The position numbers were made by a program, and so were the translations under genes. DNA of 64,000 nt, taken from assembly GCF_004004555.2 (NCBI RefSeq), contig NZ_SACP01000007.1, positions 124,001-188,000 of the forward strand, given 5' to 3'. The DNA comes from Methylobacterium oryzihabitans. GTDB lineage: Bacteria; Pseudomonadota; Alphaproteobacteria; Rhizobiales; Beijerinckiaceae. The notes beneath the pieces are model-generated. The model searched no databases and had not been told where the DNA came from. It saw only the letters and a list, made by a program, of their open reading frames with translations. This document shows positions 54,249 to 61,705 of this stretch, piece after piece. The stretch's first letter is position 1, and every line of letters starts with the position of its first letter.

Positions 54249-54932
54249 GTGACCACCTATGTCGCCTACTGCCGCGTGAGCACCGACAAGCAAGGCCGCT
54301 CCGGGCTCGGCCTCGAAGCCCAGCAAGCCGCCATCCAGGCCCACCTCAGGCCAACCGACGTGCTGCTCCAGCCGCCCTACGTCGAGGTTGAGAGCGGGAG
54401 GCGCACCGACCGGCCGCAGCTTCAAGCCGCCATCGAGCGGTGCAGGAAGACCGGCGCCACGCTCCTCATCGCGAAGTTAGACCGCCTGGCCCGCAACGTG
54501 GCCTTCGTGTCGAGCTTGAAGGATAGCGGGGTAGAGTTCCGAGCGTGCGACTTCCCAGACGCCAACCGGCTCATGGTCCACATCCTGGTGGCCTTCGCAG
54601 AGCACGAGGCGGAGCTAATCTCGCAGCGGACCAAGGCGGCCCTGGCGATGGCCAAGGCGCGGGGGAAGAAGCTCGGGGGCGACCGGGGCTATCGGCCTGA
54701 AGCAGCGCCCACGGCCGACGATGTGGCGAAGGCGACGGCGGTGCGGCAGCGGAAGGCGGACCATAAAGCCTTCGCCGTGCTGCCCGTGCTGGAGCGGCTG
54801 CAAGGGGATGGCGTGGTGGGCCTGAGCGAGTTGGCCCGGCGCCTCAACGAGATGGGCCAGCCGACGCCGCGGGGGAATGGGTCTTGGACGGCGACGGCGG
54901 TGAAGCGGGCCCTGGCGCGGGTGGCGGTGTGA
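54249..54932 (+). CDS. Serine recombinase (resolvase/invertase family)
   Basis: A 227-residue protein if the GTG at 54249 is used (TTYVAYCRVSTDKQGRSG). The catalytic Ser11 is in YCRVS, the conserved Arg/Asp set in LLIAKLDRLARNVAFVSSL and the helix E region in VAFAEHEAELISQRTKAALA. The C-terminal part RLNEMGQPTPRGNGSWTATA is a small DNA-binding domain as in Pin/Hin-like enzymes. A longer form from a TTG at 54192 is possible. It may act on the element's own ends or an inversion site; no inverted pair was seen within the window. Confidence 0.85.
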   Translation: MTTYVAYCRVSTDKQGRSGLGLEAQQAAIQAHLRPTDVLLQPPYVEVESGRRTDRPQLQAAIERCRKTGATLLIAKLDRLARNVAFVSSLKDSGVEFRACDFPDANRLMVHILVAFAEHEAELISQRTKAALAMAKARGKKLGGDRGYRPEAAPTADDVAKATAVRQRKADHKAFAVLPVLERLQGDGVVGLSELARRLNEMGQPTPRGNGSWTATAVKRALARVAV

Positions 54933-55080
54933 GCCGCTCCTCAACCAGCTCGAAGCCCTTGGGCAGCCACGATGGCCTAGCAGGGTAGCGGCTCAGCAAG
55001 GCCCATGACTCGGCAGATACTCGGTGGCTCCTGGCGATGAGTTCGGCGGTGAATGCGTCTGCGTCTGTAGCCTTGAACAT
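54844..55080 (-). CDS. Small hypothetical protein overlapping the recombinase 3' end
   Basis: A 78-residue protein, MFKATDADAFTAELIARSHR then VSAESWALLSRYPARPSWLP and KGFELVEERL, with a Pro/Ser-rich tail. It overlaps the recombinase tail to tail by 89 bases. The N-terminal helix looks real; the tail lies antisense to the recombinase. Confidence 0.45.
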   Translation of the reverse strand: MFKATDADAFTAELIARSHRVSAESWALLSRYPARPSWLPKGFELVEERLTPPPAPGPASPPSPSKTHSPAASAGPSR

Positions 55081-55123
55081 CGCCCACCATCGCGCGAATA
55101 CCGGGCGGACGCTACAGCATAGG

Positions 55124-55378
55124 CTAACGCGAAGGGCCGGAGGCGTCGGGATTGCCGCCTGAACTTCGGGCGTCTGGTGAGGGGCCTTGGGCTGCGGCCT
55201 CGCGCCGCTCCAGCTCCGCCTCAACGGCGGCCCTCACAAAATCCGTCCGGTCCTCATCTTCTCGCACGACAGCCGCAATCCGCGCGAAGGTCCCCTCTGG
55301 GAACCGCGCCGACATGTCTTCAGCCCATCGCCTCTTTCTGCCCACCTGCCGGCGGCTAGGCGATTCGCAGTGCAGCAT
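55124..55378 (-). CDS. Ribbon-helix-helix-like small DNA-binding protein
   Basis: An 84-residue protein. RWAEDMSARFPEGTFARIAA followed by VVREDEDRTDFVRAAVEAEL and ERRE is the beta-strand plus two-helix pattern of CopG/RHH proteins (RTDFVRAAVE is the second helix). The ATG at 55378 is chosen over one at 55417 because AGGGGAGC lies just upstream. Direct repeats immediately upstream suggest autoregulation. No toxin partner is adjacent. Confidence 0.65.
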   Translation of the reverse strand: MLHCESPSRRQVGRKRRWAEDMSARFPEGTFARIAAVVREDEDRTDFVRAAVEAELERREAAAQGPSPDARSSGGNPDASGPSR

Positions 55379-55394
55379 CAAGCTCCCCTTTTTC

Positions 55395-55455
55395 TCATAT
55401 GAGGTATTGACGGTCATTAATCATATGACTTATCGATAGCTCATATCAGATATCG
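55395..55455. promoter_or_regulatory. Three direct repeats upstream of the RHH gene
   Basis: TCATATGAGGTATTGA (55395), TCATATGACTTATCGA (55421) and TCATATCAGATATCG (55441) share TCATAT-x-A and TAT-(T/C)-G, spaced 26 and 20 bases. They lie just upstream of the minus-strand RHH gene and between it and the plus-strand genes. RHH proteins bind short tandem operators, so this is a plausible operator; an origin iteron is an alternative. Confidence 0.5.
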
Positions 55456-55580
55456 CGGGCGGCCGGCAGGGCAATCCGCGGCTGATGTAGGTCACCACCC
55501 CCGAAAACTGGCAGAGAGGCCGGGCGGCATCCTCGTGGATCCGCATCGGCGGAGCTTTGCCCGAGCTGCGAGCCACCCCG

Positions 55581-56399
55581 ATGACCGTCCACCAGCGCCC
55601 CTTCGCGCCGGCCGATGCCGTGCGCCTCGACCTCAGCCGCCCGGCCGTGCCCCCGTCAGCCGTGAAGCTCACCGCCGCGGACGATCCGTCCCGCCTCGGA
55701 GCCCACCTGGACGGCGCCTCCCCCGAGGTGCGCCAAGCCGCCGTCGAGCGGTCGCGCCGCGTCCCCGAGCCCGGCGAGGTGCGGGAAGCCTGGCACACCC
55801 TGCCGGCCACCATCCGGGATCGCATCGGGGAGGAGGCGCTGCTGCACGCCTTCTTCGTGATCGCGGCTGACACGGAGGGCCGGGAGTTGGTCCTGGACGC
55901 GGCGGATCGGTGCGAGGACGTTGCCTCGGCAGCACTCACCCAATCCATGGTGCTCGCAGAGGAAGCCCTGCCGGACCTGTTCGGGACCGCCGAGGCCGAG
56001 GCGCCATGGGCCCGCGGCGGTGGCGCCGGGTTGGTCGCGGTGCAGCCCACGGCTCCCGAGGTGGTCTTGGGCCCTGACGGTCTCCCCGGGCTCGATGCCA
56101 TCGCCACCGCCTGGGACCGCCTCACACCGGCTGCCCAGCGCGAGATAGGCGTCCAAGCCGCCGCCCTGGCCTTCTACGGCTGGGTTGCCGGTGATGACGA
56201 CCACGCTCCCGCCGACAGGTGGTTCACGGAAGAAGCCGTCTCCCGGGGCGTCCGCGGGGAGGATCGGGCTCGTCCCCGCCTGGACGAAGCCGCGGAGCGG
56301 TTGCTGCCCGAGCTGTTCGGCGCCTCGGGGGAAAAGCCTGCCTGGGCTGAGACCACCACTACCGCCCCCGCTACCGTCACCACCGGCCCGGAGGTCTGA
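55581..56399 (+). CDS. Hypothetical phage-type protein
   Basis: A 272-residue protein starting MTVHQRPFAPADAVRLDLS. It is acidic and Ala-rich with no domain I recognise. Two roughly similar halves: VREAWHTLPATIRDRIGEEA, then LHAFFVIAADTEGRELVLDA and LTQSMVLAEEALPDLFGTAE in the first; ATAWDRLTPAAQREIGVQAA, LAFYGWVAGDDDHAPADRWF and LDEAAERLLPELFGASGEK in the second. So it is internally duplicated. First of a co-directional run; 4 bases before the next ATG. Confidence 0.6.
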   Translation: MTVHQRPFAPADAVRLDLSRPAVPPSAVKLTAADDPSRLGAHLDGASPEVRQAAVERSRRVPEPGEVREAWHTLPATIRDRIGEEALLHAFFVIAADTEGRELVLDAADRCEDVASAALTQSMVLAEEALPDLFGTAEAEAPWARGGGAGLVAVQPTAPEVVLGPDGLPGLDAIATAWDRLTPAAQREIGVQAAALAFYGWVAGDDDHAPADRWFTEEAVSRGVRGEDRARPRLDEAAERLLPELFGASGEKPAWAETTTTAPATVTTGPEV

Positions 56400-56403
56400 C
56401 CCG

Positions 56404-57408
56404 ATGACCGTCCATCAGACCCCGGCAGCCTTCACCCTGCCGCCCCTCTCGCCGCTTCAGGCCGCGATCCGACAGCATCGGGTCGCCCTCGCGCGGCTCG
56501 ATGCCGCCCAAGACCTCGACGCGGAGGAGGAGCCCGAGGCGGGGCGGCTGGCGCGGGAGGCGGAGGTGCGGGCCTGGGCTGCCCTCATGGCGGCCCCCTG
56601 CCTCAGCCGTGCGGATGCCGCCAGCCTGGTGGCCCACGTCACGCCGAGCATCGAGGCGGACCCGTGCCCCGACCTTTGCTCCAAGCTCGTGGACGCCCTG
56701 GCGGCGGTCCTGAAGGCGGACCGGGAATCGGTAGCGGGGGAGGAGGGGGAGCCCTCGCCGATCACCCTCGCCATACGGGCCCATGAAGCCGCCAGGAGGG
56801 CGCAGGAGGCCGCCTCCCGGCTGCTGGAGTCCATCGCCCCGGCCGGGCTCGATGCCAGCTCACGGGCCGTCTGCGAGGCAGAGGAGGAGACATCGAGCCT
56901 CCTTCAGCAGACGCCGTGCGGCTCCCTCGCCGATGCCACCGCGCTGCTGGCCTACCTCCGGTCCGTCCTCGCCGACGCTCCCGACCTCAGTACCTTCGAT
57001 AGGGCGGTCTTCATGGTCCGGGTGGCCGACCTCGGGCTGTTCGTCGGGGATCAGGAGGGGGAGGACGCGGGGGAGACCTCGGGCGGCCTTACGGATGCCA
57101 TCGCGGCCCACCGCCGGGCCTGGGAGGTCTTCGCCGCGATGGGTGGGCCGGAGGGCGGGGAGGCGCACGATGCCGGCTCGCGGCTGCTGGAGATGCCTTG
57201 CGGCTGCCGGACGGGGGCGGAGGCGATGCGGGCGCACCTTCGCTGGTTCCTCCCGGAGCTGGAGGCGGCCGGGGAGGAGTGCCGGGACGGTGCCGCCGGG
57301 TATGAGCCCGAGCTGAAGGCCCGCCTGCGGGAGCTGGAGCTGTTCCTCGCGGGCCCTGTGGATGCCGGGGAGGAGGTCGGCCGGGTGGTGAACTCGGGGC
57401 GGGGTTGA
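56404..57408 (+). CDS. Hypothetical protein with three internal repeats
   Basis: A 334-residue protein, MTVHQTPAAFTLPPLSPLQA, sharing its first five residues with the gene before it. Three units of about 100 residues each contain an AIRxHxxA helix (LQAAIRQHRVALARLDAA; ITLAIRAHEAARRAQEAA; LTDAIAAHRRAWEVF) and a PC motif (APCLSRADAAS; TPCGSLADATA; MPCGCRTGAEA) followed by a Leu-rich helix. Function unknown. GGAGG precedes the ATG. Confidence 0.65.
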   Translation: MTVHQTPAAFTLPPLSPLQAAIRQHRVALARLDAAQDLDAEEEPEAGRLAREAEVRAWAALMAAPCLSRADAASLVAHVTPSIEADPCPDLCSKLVDALAAVLKADRESVAGEEGEPSPITLAIRAHEAARRAQEAASRLLESIAPAGLDASSRAVCEAEEETSSLLQQTPCGSLADATALLAYLRSVLADAPDLSTFDRAVFMVRVADLGLFVGDQEGEDAGETSGGLTDAIAAHRRAWEVFAAMGGPEGGEAHDAGSRLLEMPCGCRTGAEAMRAHLRWFLPELEAAGEECRDGAAGYEPELKARLRELELFLAGPVDAGEEVGRVVNSGRG

Positions 57409-57454
57409 GGTCTACTCTCGGGCGGCGTGAAGACGACACGAGGGAGAGGCCCCG

Positions 57455-57811
57455 ATGGTCGCAAGCAACGTACCGGAGGCGATAGCCCGCGCCTTCGCTG
57501 ATAAGGGGACCATCTCGGGGCCGGAGCTGTGCCGCCTCCTGCCGATGGATGCGGATACCTTGCGGAGGCACTGCGAGGCCGGGAACATCTCCTATGTGAG
57601 GCTCGGCCACGGTCACCGCCGGTCCTTCACCCTCGCGGCCATCTCCCGCTTCCTCGCTGAGCGGACGGTGACGGAGAGCCCTCCCGATCCCAAGCCCAGG
57701 CGGGTCGGCGCTCGGCAGCCGGCTCCGGGCTGGGAGGGTGGCGACTTGAAGGCGTTGCGCGAGAGCTTGCGAGCCGAGCGGCTGCAAAGAAGAGCGGGAG
57801 AGCAGCGATGA
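57455..57811 (+). CDS. Small HTH (excisionase-like) protein 1 of a tandem triplet
   Basis: A 118-residue protein. ISGPELCRLLPMDADTLRRH then CEAGNISYVRLGHGHRRSFT and LAAISRFLAERT form a MerR/HTH_17-type winged helix at about residues 19-70, with a basic C-terminal tail. Good ribosome site GAGGGAGAGG. It overlaps the next paralogue by 4 bases. Confidence 0.72.
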   Translation: MVASNVPEAIARAFADKGTISGPELCRLLPMDADTLRRHCEAGNISYVRLGHGHRRSFTLAAISRFLAERTVTESPPDPKPRRVGARQPAPGWEGGDLKALRESLRAERLQRRAGEQR

Positions 57812-58182
57812 CAGTCCCCGCCGCAGTGCTTGAAGCCTTCTCCGACCGGGCGGTGATCGGGCCCTCCGAGGTGTGCCGGCTCCTGTCGATCAACCAGCAG
57901 ACGCTTCGCCGGCACTGCAAAGCTGGTAACATCAGCTACGTGCAGACGGGCTTCGGGGAGCGGTCGCCACGGCGAGCCTTCACCCTGGAGGCCGTCATGC
58001 GGTTTCTCACCGAGCGGAGCAGGATCCAGCCGTGTCAGTCAGCAAGTCGGACAAGAGCCCGTACTACCAGTACGACTTCTGGCGAGGCGGAAAGCGGTTT
58101 CAAGGCTCAACGCGCGAGACGGATCGCCGAGCGGCAGCAGGCAGCCGGAGAGCAGGCCAAGCGTAGGGCGGTGGCGCCATGA
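57808..58182 (+). CDS. Small HTH (excisionase-like) protein 2 of a tandem triplet
   Basis: A 124-residue paralogue of its neighbours: IGPSEVCRLLSINQQTLRRH then CKAGNISYVQTGFGERSPRR and AFTLEAVMRFLTER. From about residue 75 the sequence (RTRARTTSTTSGEAESG) is unlike its paralogues. Over this part the +1 shifted frame encodes an integrase N-terminus (58032-58166), so the 3' third is probably overlapped or fused with an int relic. Overlaps the next gene by 4 bases. Confidence 0.68.
   Translation: MTVPAAVLEAFSDRAVIGPSEVCRLLSINQQTLRRHCKAGNISYVQTGFGERSPRRAFTLEAVMRFLTERSRIQPCQSASRTRARTTSTTSGEAESGFKAQRARRIAERQQAAGEQAKRRAVAP
58032..58166 (+). pseudogene. Tyrosine-integrase N-terminal relic in the alternate frame
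   Basis: A GTG-initiated 44-codon frame reads SPYYQYDFWRGGKRFQGSTR then ETDRRAA before a TAG. The pattern SPYYxYDFxxGGxRFxGST is a hallmark of the arm-binding N-terminus of phage integrases. It stops after 44 codons, so only a relic remains, entirely inside HTH protein 2. Confidence 0.6.
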
Positions 58183-58538
58183 TGATCCCGGCCCCCCTAG
58201 CAGCAGCCTTCGAGAAGAAGTCCACCATCTCCAGCGCCGAGCTGTGCGAGCTGCTGCCGATGGATGACGCCACGCTCCGCCAGCACGTCCGCGCGGGGAA
58301 CATCGAGTTCATACGGCTGGGCCTCGGGGTCTCGGCGCCGCGGCGGTTCACCCTGGAAGCCGTGATGGCTTTCCTCGAAGAGCGGCGGGAGCGGGAGGCG
58401 CCGGCTGTGGGTCTACTGCGGGAGGTGGCTCGGCCCCTGCGCACCTCGCCAGGAGCAGCATCCGGGGCGGTCTCGGGCATCCTCGGGAGCCTGCTGGAGA
58501 AGCGCAGCGCCGCCACGAAGGCAAAGGTAGGCCGATGA
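58179..58538 (+). CDS. Small HTH (excisionase-like) protein 3 of a tandem triplet
   Basis: A 119-residue paralogue: ISSAELCELLPMDDATLRQH then VRAGNIEFIRLGLGVSAPRR and FTLEAVMAFLEERRERE. The C-terminal 45 residues (SGAVSGILGSLLEKRSAATK) are specific to it. Overlaps the previous gene (ATGA). A 14-codon frame (MSYSALPANHPRQQ) overlaps its own stop by 4 bases and may be a leader or noise. Confidence 0.7.
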   Translation: MMIPAPLAAAFEKKSTISSAELCELLPMDDATLRQHVRAGNIEFIRLGLGVSAPRRFTLEAVMAFLEERREREAPAVGLLREVARPLRTSPGAASGAVSGILGSLLEKRSAATKAKVGR

Positions 58539-58613
58539 GCTATTCGGCCCTCCCCGCCAACCACCCCCGCCAGCAGTAGCCCCGGGAAGCCACCCAGCAG
58601 CCCCGCCAGGACT

Positions 58614-58667
58614 CGCCAGGGCAATCCGGCATCCACCCTAGCCTGATGGGTCTCGTGGGCCCTGGCG
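58614..58667. terminator. Hairpin after the HTH triplet
   Basis: CGCCAGGGC (58614-58622) with GCCCTGGCG (58659-58667), with ACCC/GGGT pairs inside. Likely ends the HTH operon transcript. Confidence 0.5.
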
Positions 58668-58802
58668 GGGGTCCTGAGAGCAAATTGTAGTAGCGGAGGA
58701 TATGAAGAGGGCAGCGCCATCACGGTGGCCGCGTGTCACCATGGCGGGGAGGCTTGGCGCAGGCGTGGGGCAGCTTCGCGACAGCTTCGGACCGCCAGGT
58801 AG

Positions 58803-58934
58803 ACGCGCCAGCGTCACACCGACGAAGAGTGGGAGCGGATCTTTGGGCCTGACGACGGGGACGACGACTACGGGCTCCCGAGGATGGGCCGGGCGGATCG
58901 CCGCGCGGCGGGGCTGAAGCCGGCCAAGAGGTAG
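58803..58934 (+). pseudogene. Coding-like tail without a start
   Basis: A 43-codon stretch between two TAG codons reads RQRHTDEEWERIFGPDDGDD then DYGLPRMGRADRRAAGLKPA. Its amino acid mix is coding-like, but an in-frame stop lies directly before it and it has no start. Possibly the 3' end of a frameshifted gene. Confidence 0.35.
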
Positions 58935-59190
58935 GCTGGAAGCGGGCTTAATGAAATCAAGGACTTAGAGACCCCAAATAGCTTCGTATATGAAGGGGGC
59001 CTCTAGGTTATAGCTATAGGAGACATAGGAGGGAGAGACCAGCAGATGCGTTAGCATCGCATCCCATCTCCTTCCCCTTGGTGGGTCACTGCGAGGCACA
59101 TGAAGGAGCAGTGCTCAAAGTGACATTAGTGTCACCAAGGCTAGACCTAGGGGCCTTCCTCGAAGCATCTGGAGAGGAGGAGACACAACC
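58935..59190. promoter_or_regulatory. Regulatory-looking gap with palindromes
   Basis: 256 bases, less GC-rich than the surroundings. It contains TATAGCTATA near 59010 and a GTGACA-TTAG-TGTCAC palindrome (59120-59135) that resembles a dimeric repressor site. Likely a control region for the genes to the right. No gene. Confidence 0.35.
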
Positions 59191-59301
59191 ATCACCGACA
59201 AGGCTCAAGGGGCACTGGATGCCCTGCTAGTCTTCCTCACCTCCCTGGTTCCCCTCCTAGTGGTGGCCTGGAAGGGACGGAGGCGGGGGCAGCCACCCTA
59301 G
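59191..59301 (+). CDS. Possible 36-residue membrane peptide with non-standard start
   Basis: GGAGAGGAGGAGA is followed 8 bases later by ATC ACC GAC, then GALDALLVFLTSLVPLLVVA and WKGRRRGQPP to a TAG. It would be a single hydrophobic helix with a basic tail, as in small phage holin-like peptides. ATC is not a normal start codon, so either initiation is rare, a base is wrong or it is not a gene. Confidence 0.3.
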   Translation: MTDKAQGALDALLVFLTSLVPLLVVAWKGRRRGQPP

Positions 59302-59834
59302 CGAGGGGATGGTGCAGAGGGTGACCACCACCGAGGGCAGTCCCCTCATGGTCACCTCATGCACTGCCTCATGCCCAGCTCAGGGGATCAACCGGGGAGG
59401 AGGATGGGATTAGGGGGTCTTGGAAGGACGGAAATCCTATCGCCCCTGGTCCTGAAGGCCAACTTCAGGTCCCGCCCGCAGCCCGCTCCAGAGGCACCAG
59501 CAAGCTGCGCACAGGCATGTCAATTAGCATCGTGGCCGCATCTAGCCGAAGGGACAGCTTGGTGCCTGATACTCCTGGTCCCAGAATGCCTTGACCAGGG
59601 AGAGGCAGAGTGTCGCTACAACACGTAGCATAATGAGAAGAGATAGCTCCCCGCCAGCCTCCAAGCTCCAGCATTCTGGACCCCCTGCGAGATGCCCCCG
59701 AGCGGGGCAACGGCGGTGGCACTCCTCAGCCCCCGACCCTTGATGCCATTAGGAATAGAGACCTACCACCGAGAGATACCATCGGTGGCGCCTAAACCGG
59801 TCACCCTATCAGCCTCGCCGAAAGCCACCCCGCT
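59302..59834. other. 533 bases without a supported gene
   Basis: Frames here lack ribosome sites and recognisable domains. A minus frame near 59465-59722 reads TKLSLRLDAATMLIDMPVRS, which looks somewhat coding, but nothing supports it further. Confidence 0.4.
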
Positions 59835-60584
59835 ATGGCCAAGCGCAAAGCCCCCTCCAAGCCGCCCCCGACCCCTCCGGCTGCCACAAGTACCCCGAAG
59901 GTCCGCAAGGTCTACCCGAGGCCCCGCTTCAAGTATCCTCCCGCCACCGCGGCGACGGTCGAAGGGCTTCTCACCTATCACGATCAATGGGTGCGCTACG
60001 CTCTGGAGCCTGAGGTTGCCCCGGCGCCCGACCGAGAACTGCTCCTGAGGGGTCTCCCGCAGGGCTACGTCGCCTCCGCCAACCTCGCCGTTGAGCATGA
60101 TCGGGTGGTAGTCAGCTTCAAGGCTGCCCCGATGTGCCAGTACAAGCGGGACGAAGGGCTGACCGCTCATACGGTCCCCTTGGGCTTCTTCGTGCTCCGC
60201 GCCCTGTCCCTGTTCGAGGGGCATGCGTTCGACAACAGCTATCGGGGGCCGCCTGATGCGGGCGGTATCGTGCTGCTGGCGGCCGGCTTCACGCTGCCCC
60301 GCCTGCTTGCTGATGCCGACGCGGAGGAGGTGGTGGCACAGTTGAACGGGAGGGATGACCTCTGCCCGTGGTCTCTCCGCGTAGAGCCGGGCCGGCACCG
60401 GGCGCTCCGGGGTAGGCAGGAGGCCATCGCCCACGCCCTGCGCCGATACGAACGTCACGCCGCCGCTTGGGGCTTGGCAGACATCATCACCATCGAGACC
60501 TACGAGGCCCTGCTCAAGGGCGCCTTCCGCCTGTTCGATGCCGAGCACGGCAAGCACTTCCTGCGGCCCCTGAGCGGTCGCTGA
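59835..60584 (+). CDS. Unknown phage-type protein, paralogue 1
   Basis: A 249-residue protein with a Lys/Pro-rich N-terminus (MAKRKAPSKPPPTPPAATST). LRALSLFEGHAF, EVVAQLNGRDDLCPWSLRVE and YEALLKGAFRLFDAEHGKHF define a shared core with the next gene. No function recognised. A weak GAAAG precedes the ATG. Confidence 0.65.
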   Translation: MAKRKAPSKPPPTPPAATSTPKVRKVYPRPRFKYPPATAATVEGLLTYHDQWVRYALEPEVAPAPDRELLLRGLPQGYVASANLAVEHDRVVVSFKAAPMCQYKRDEGLTAHTVPLGFFVLRALSLFEGHAFDNSYRGPPDAGGIVLLAAGFTLPRLLADADAEEVVAQLNGRDDLCPWSLRVEPGRHRALRGRQEAIAHALRRYERHAAAWGLADIITIETYEALLKGAFRLFDAEHGKHFLRPLSGR

Positions 60585-60783
60585 GACCCCTTCGAGCGTC
60601 GTAGCCGCCCCGGCTCCGCTCCTCACCCATCACAGCTCCCGCCCCCTCGCACCCATCCGGCACCTCGCCGGGAGGGCGATGCCTCATGCCCGCTTCATGG
60701 CGGCTCAGGGCTCGGGTCGGCGGCTGTGACCACCCGGCAGGATCACCCTGCCACATCGCCAACCATAAGGACTCAGCCACCCC

Positions 60784-61485
60784 ATGCTGACCGATACCGT
60801 GAGCGCCACTCCCACCACCGTCACCCGGCGCCGTTCCTCGAAGTACCCCCCGACCACCCGGGAGGCCCTGACGGCGACCCTGGCCCTCTACAACCAGGCC
60901 GTGGGCCATCTTCAGGACCCCGAAGGCCACCCCGCGCCGGACCTCGGGCTTGCCCAGGCTGGCCTCCCGCAGGGGTCAATCTCGGCCATCAGCATCGCGG
61001 CCCCGCACCCGCTCTACGGCCCCGTGCTGGATTTCCGCATCGGCGAGCGTAACCCCCGGCAGGCGCCCGCTTCGGGCATCCTCATCCTGCGGGGTCTGTC
61101 CCTGTTCGGGGGAGTGCCCTTCATCGATACGAACAAGAAGGGCGGCCGGGAACAGCACTACGTCGAGGTGCTGGCGGAGGGCTTCACCCTTCAGCGGCTC
61201 ATGGCCGGCGCCGAGGTGGGCCAGTCGGTCCGGCTTCTCGGCGACCATCACGACCTCACCCCCTGGTGCCTCAGCGTCGAGACCGACAGCCCCCGCGCCA
61301 AGCGGACCCGGGCGGGTGCCATCGCGCTCGCCCTGAAGCTGTACGACCGGAACGCCCGGGACTGGGGTCTGTCCGACCTCCTCAGCCGGGAGGAGTACGA
61401 GGCTTTCCTTCGAGGCGCCTTCCGCCTGTTCGATGCCGAGCACGGGCGGCACCTCCTGCGGCCGGTGGGTCTCACCGCCGGCTAA
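60784..61485 (+). CDS. Unknown phage-type protein, paralogue 2
   Basis: A 233-residue paralogue of the previous gene. Corresponding blocks are LRGLSLFGGVPF, SVRLLGDHHDLTPWCLSVET and YEAFLRGAFRLFDAEHGRHL. The two N-termini differ. The shared C-terminal block is the best conserved, so it may be the interaction surface. The 199-base gap before it has no gene. Confidence 0.65.
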   Translation: MLTDTVSATPTTVTRRRSSKYPPTTREALTATLALYNQAVGHLQDPEGHPAPDLGLAQAGLPQGSISAISIAAPHPLYGPVLDFRIGERNPRQAPASGILILRGLSLFGGVPFIDTNKKGGREQHYVEVLAEGFTLQRLMAGAEVGQSVRLLGDHHDLTPWCLSVETDSPRAKRTRAGAIALALKLYDRNARDWGLSDLLSREEYEAFLRGAFRLFDAEHGRHLLRPVGLTAG

Positions 61486-61579
61486 CCCTCTGAGGCGTAA
61501 GGCGGTGGGATTTAGCACTGCCGACCGCCCCCGACTTCCCCGAGCCTCGCCCCTAGCGGGCTGACGGCGGGGAGGCAGA

Positions 61580-61621
61580 GGCCAGGGCTTGGTTCACGTG
61601 GGGTGGCGCCGAGCCCTGGCC
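61580..61621. terminator. Hairpin before the large virion-like gene
   Basis: GGCCAGGGCT (61580-61589) and AGCCCTGGCC (61612-61621), perfect over 10 bases with a 22-base loop. Likely a terminator or processing site between paralogue 2 and the next gene. Confidence 0.5.
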
Positions 61622-61705
61622 AGCCTGTCCATCATCCCAGCCACCCCCGCACCGCTTGCCCCTTCGGCGAGCTACCCCTCACATCGACATTAAGGAACCC
61701 ACCGG

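Noticed and set aside
55124..55378. Toxin-antitoxin pair with the RHH protein
   Set aside because: No RelE, MazF or PIN-type toxin lies next to it; the 78-residue neighbour has no toxin motif.
58702..58917. 71-codon plus frame after the HTH triplet
   Set aside because: Ser/Thr/Gly-rich low complexity; a different frame in the same DNA reads more like protein.
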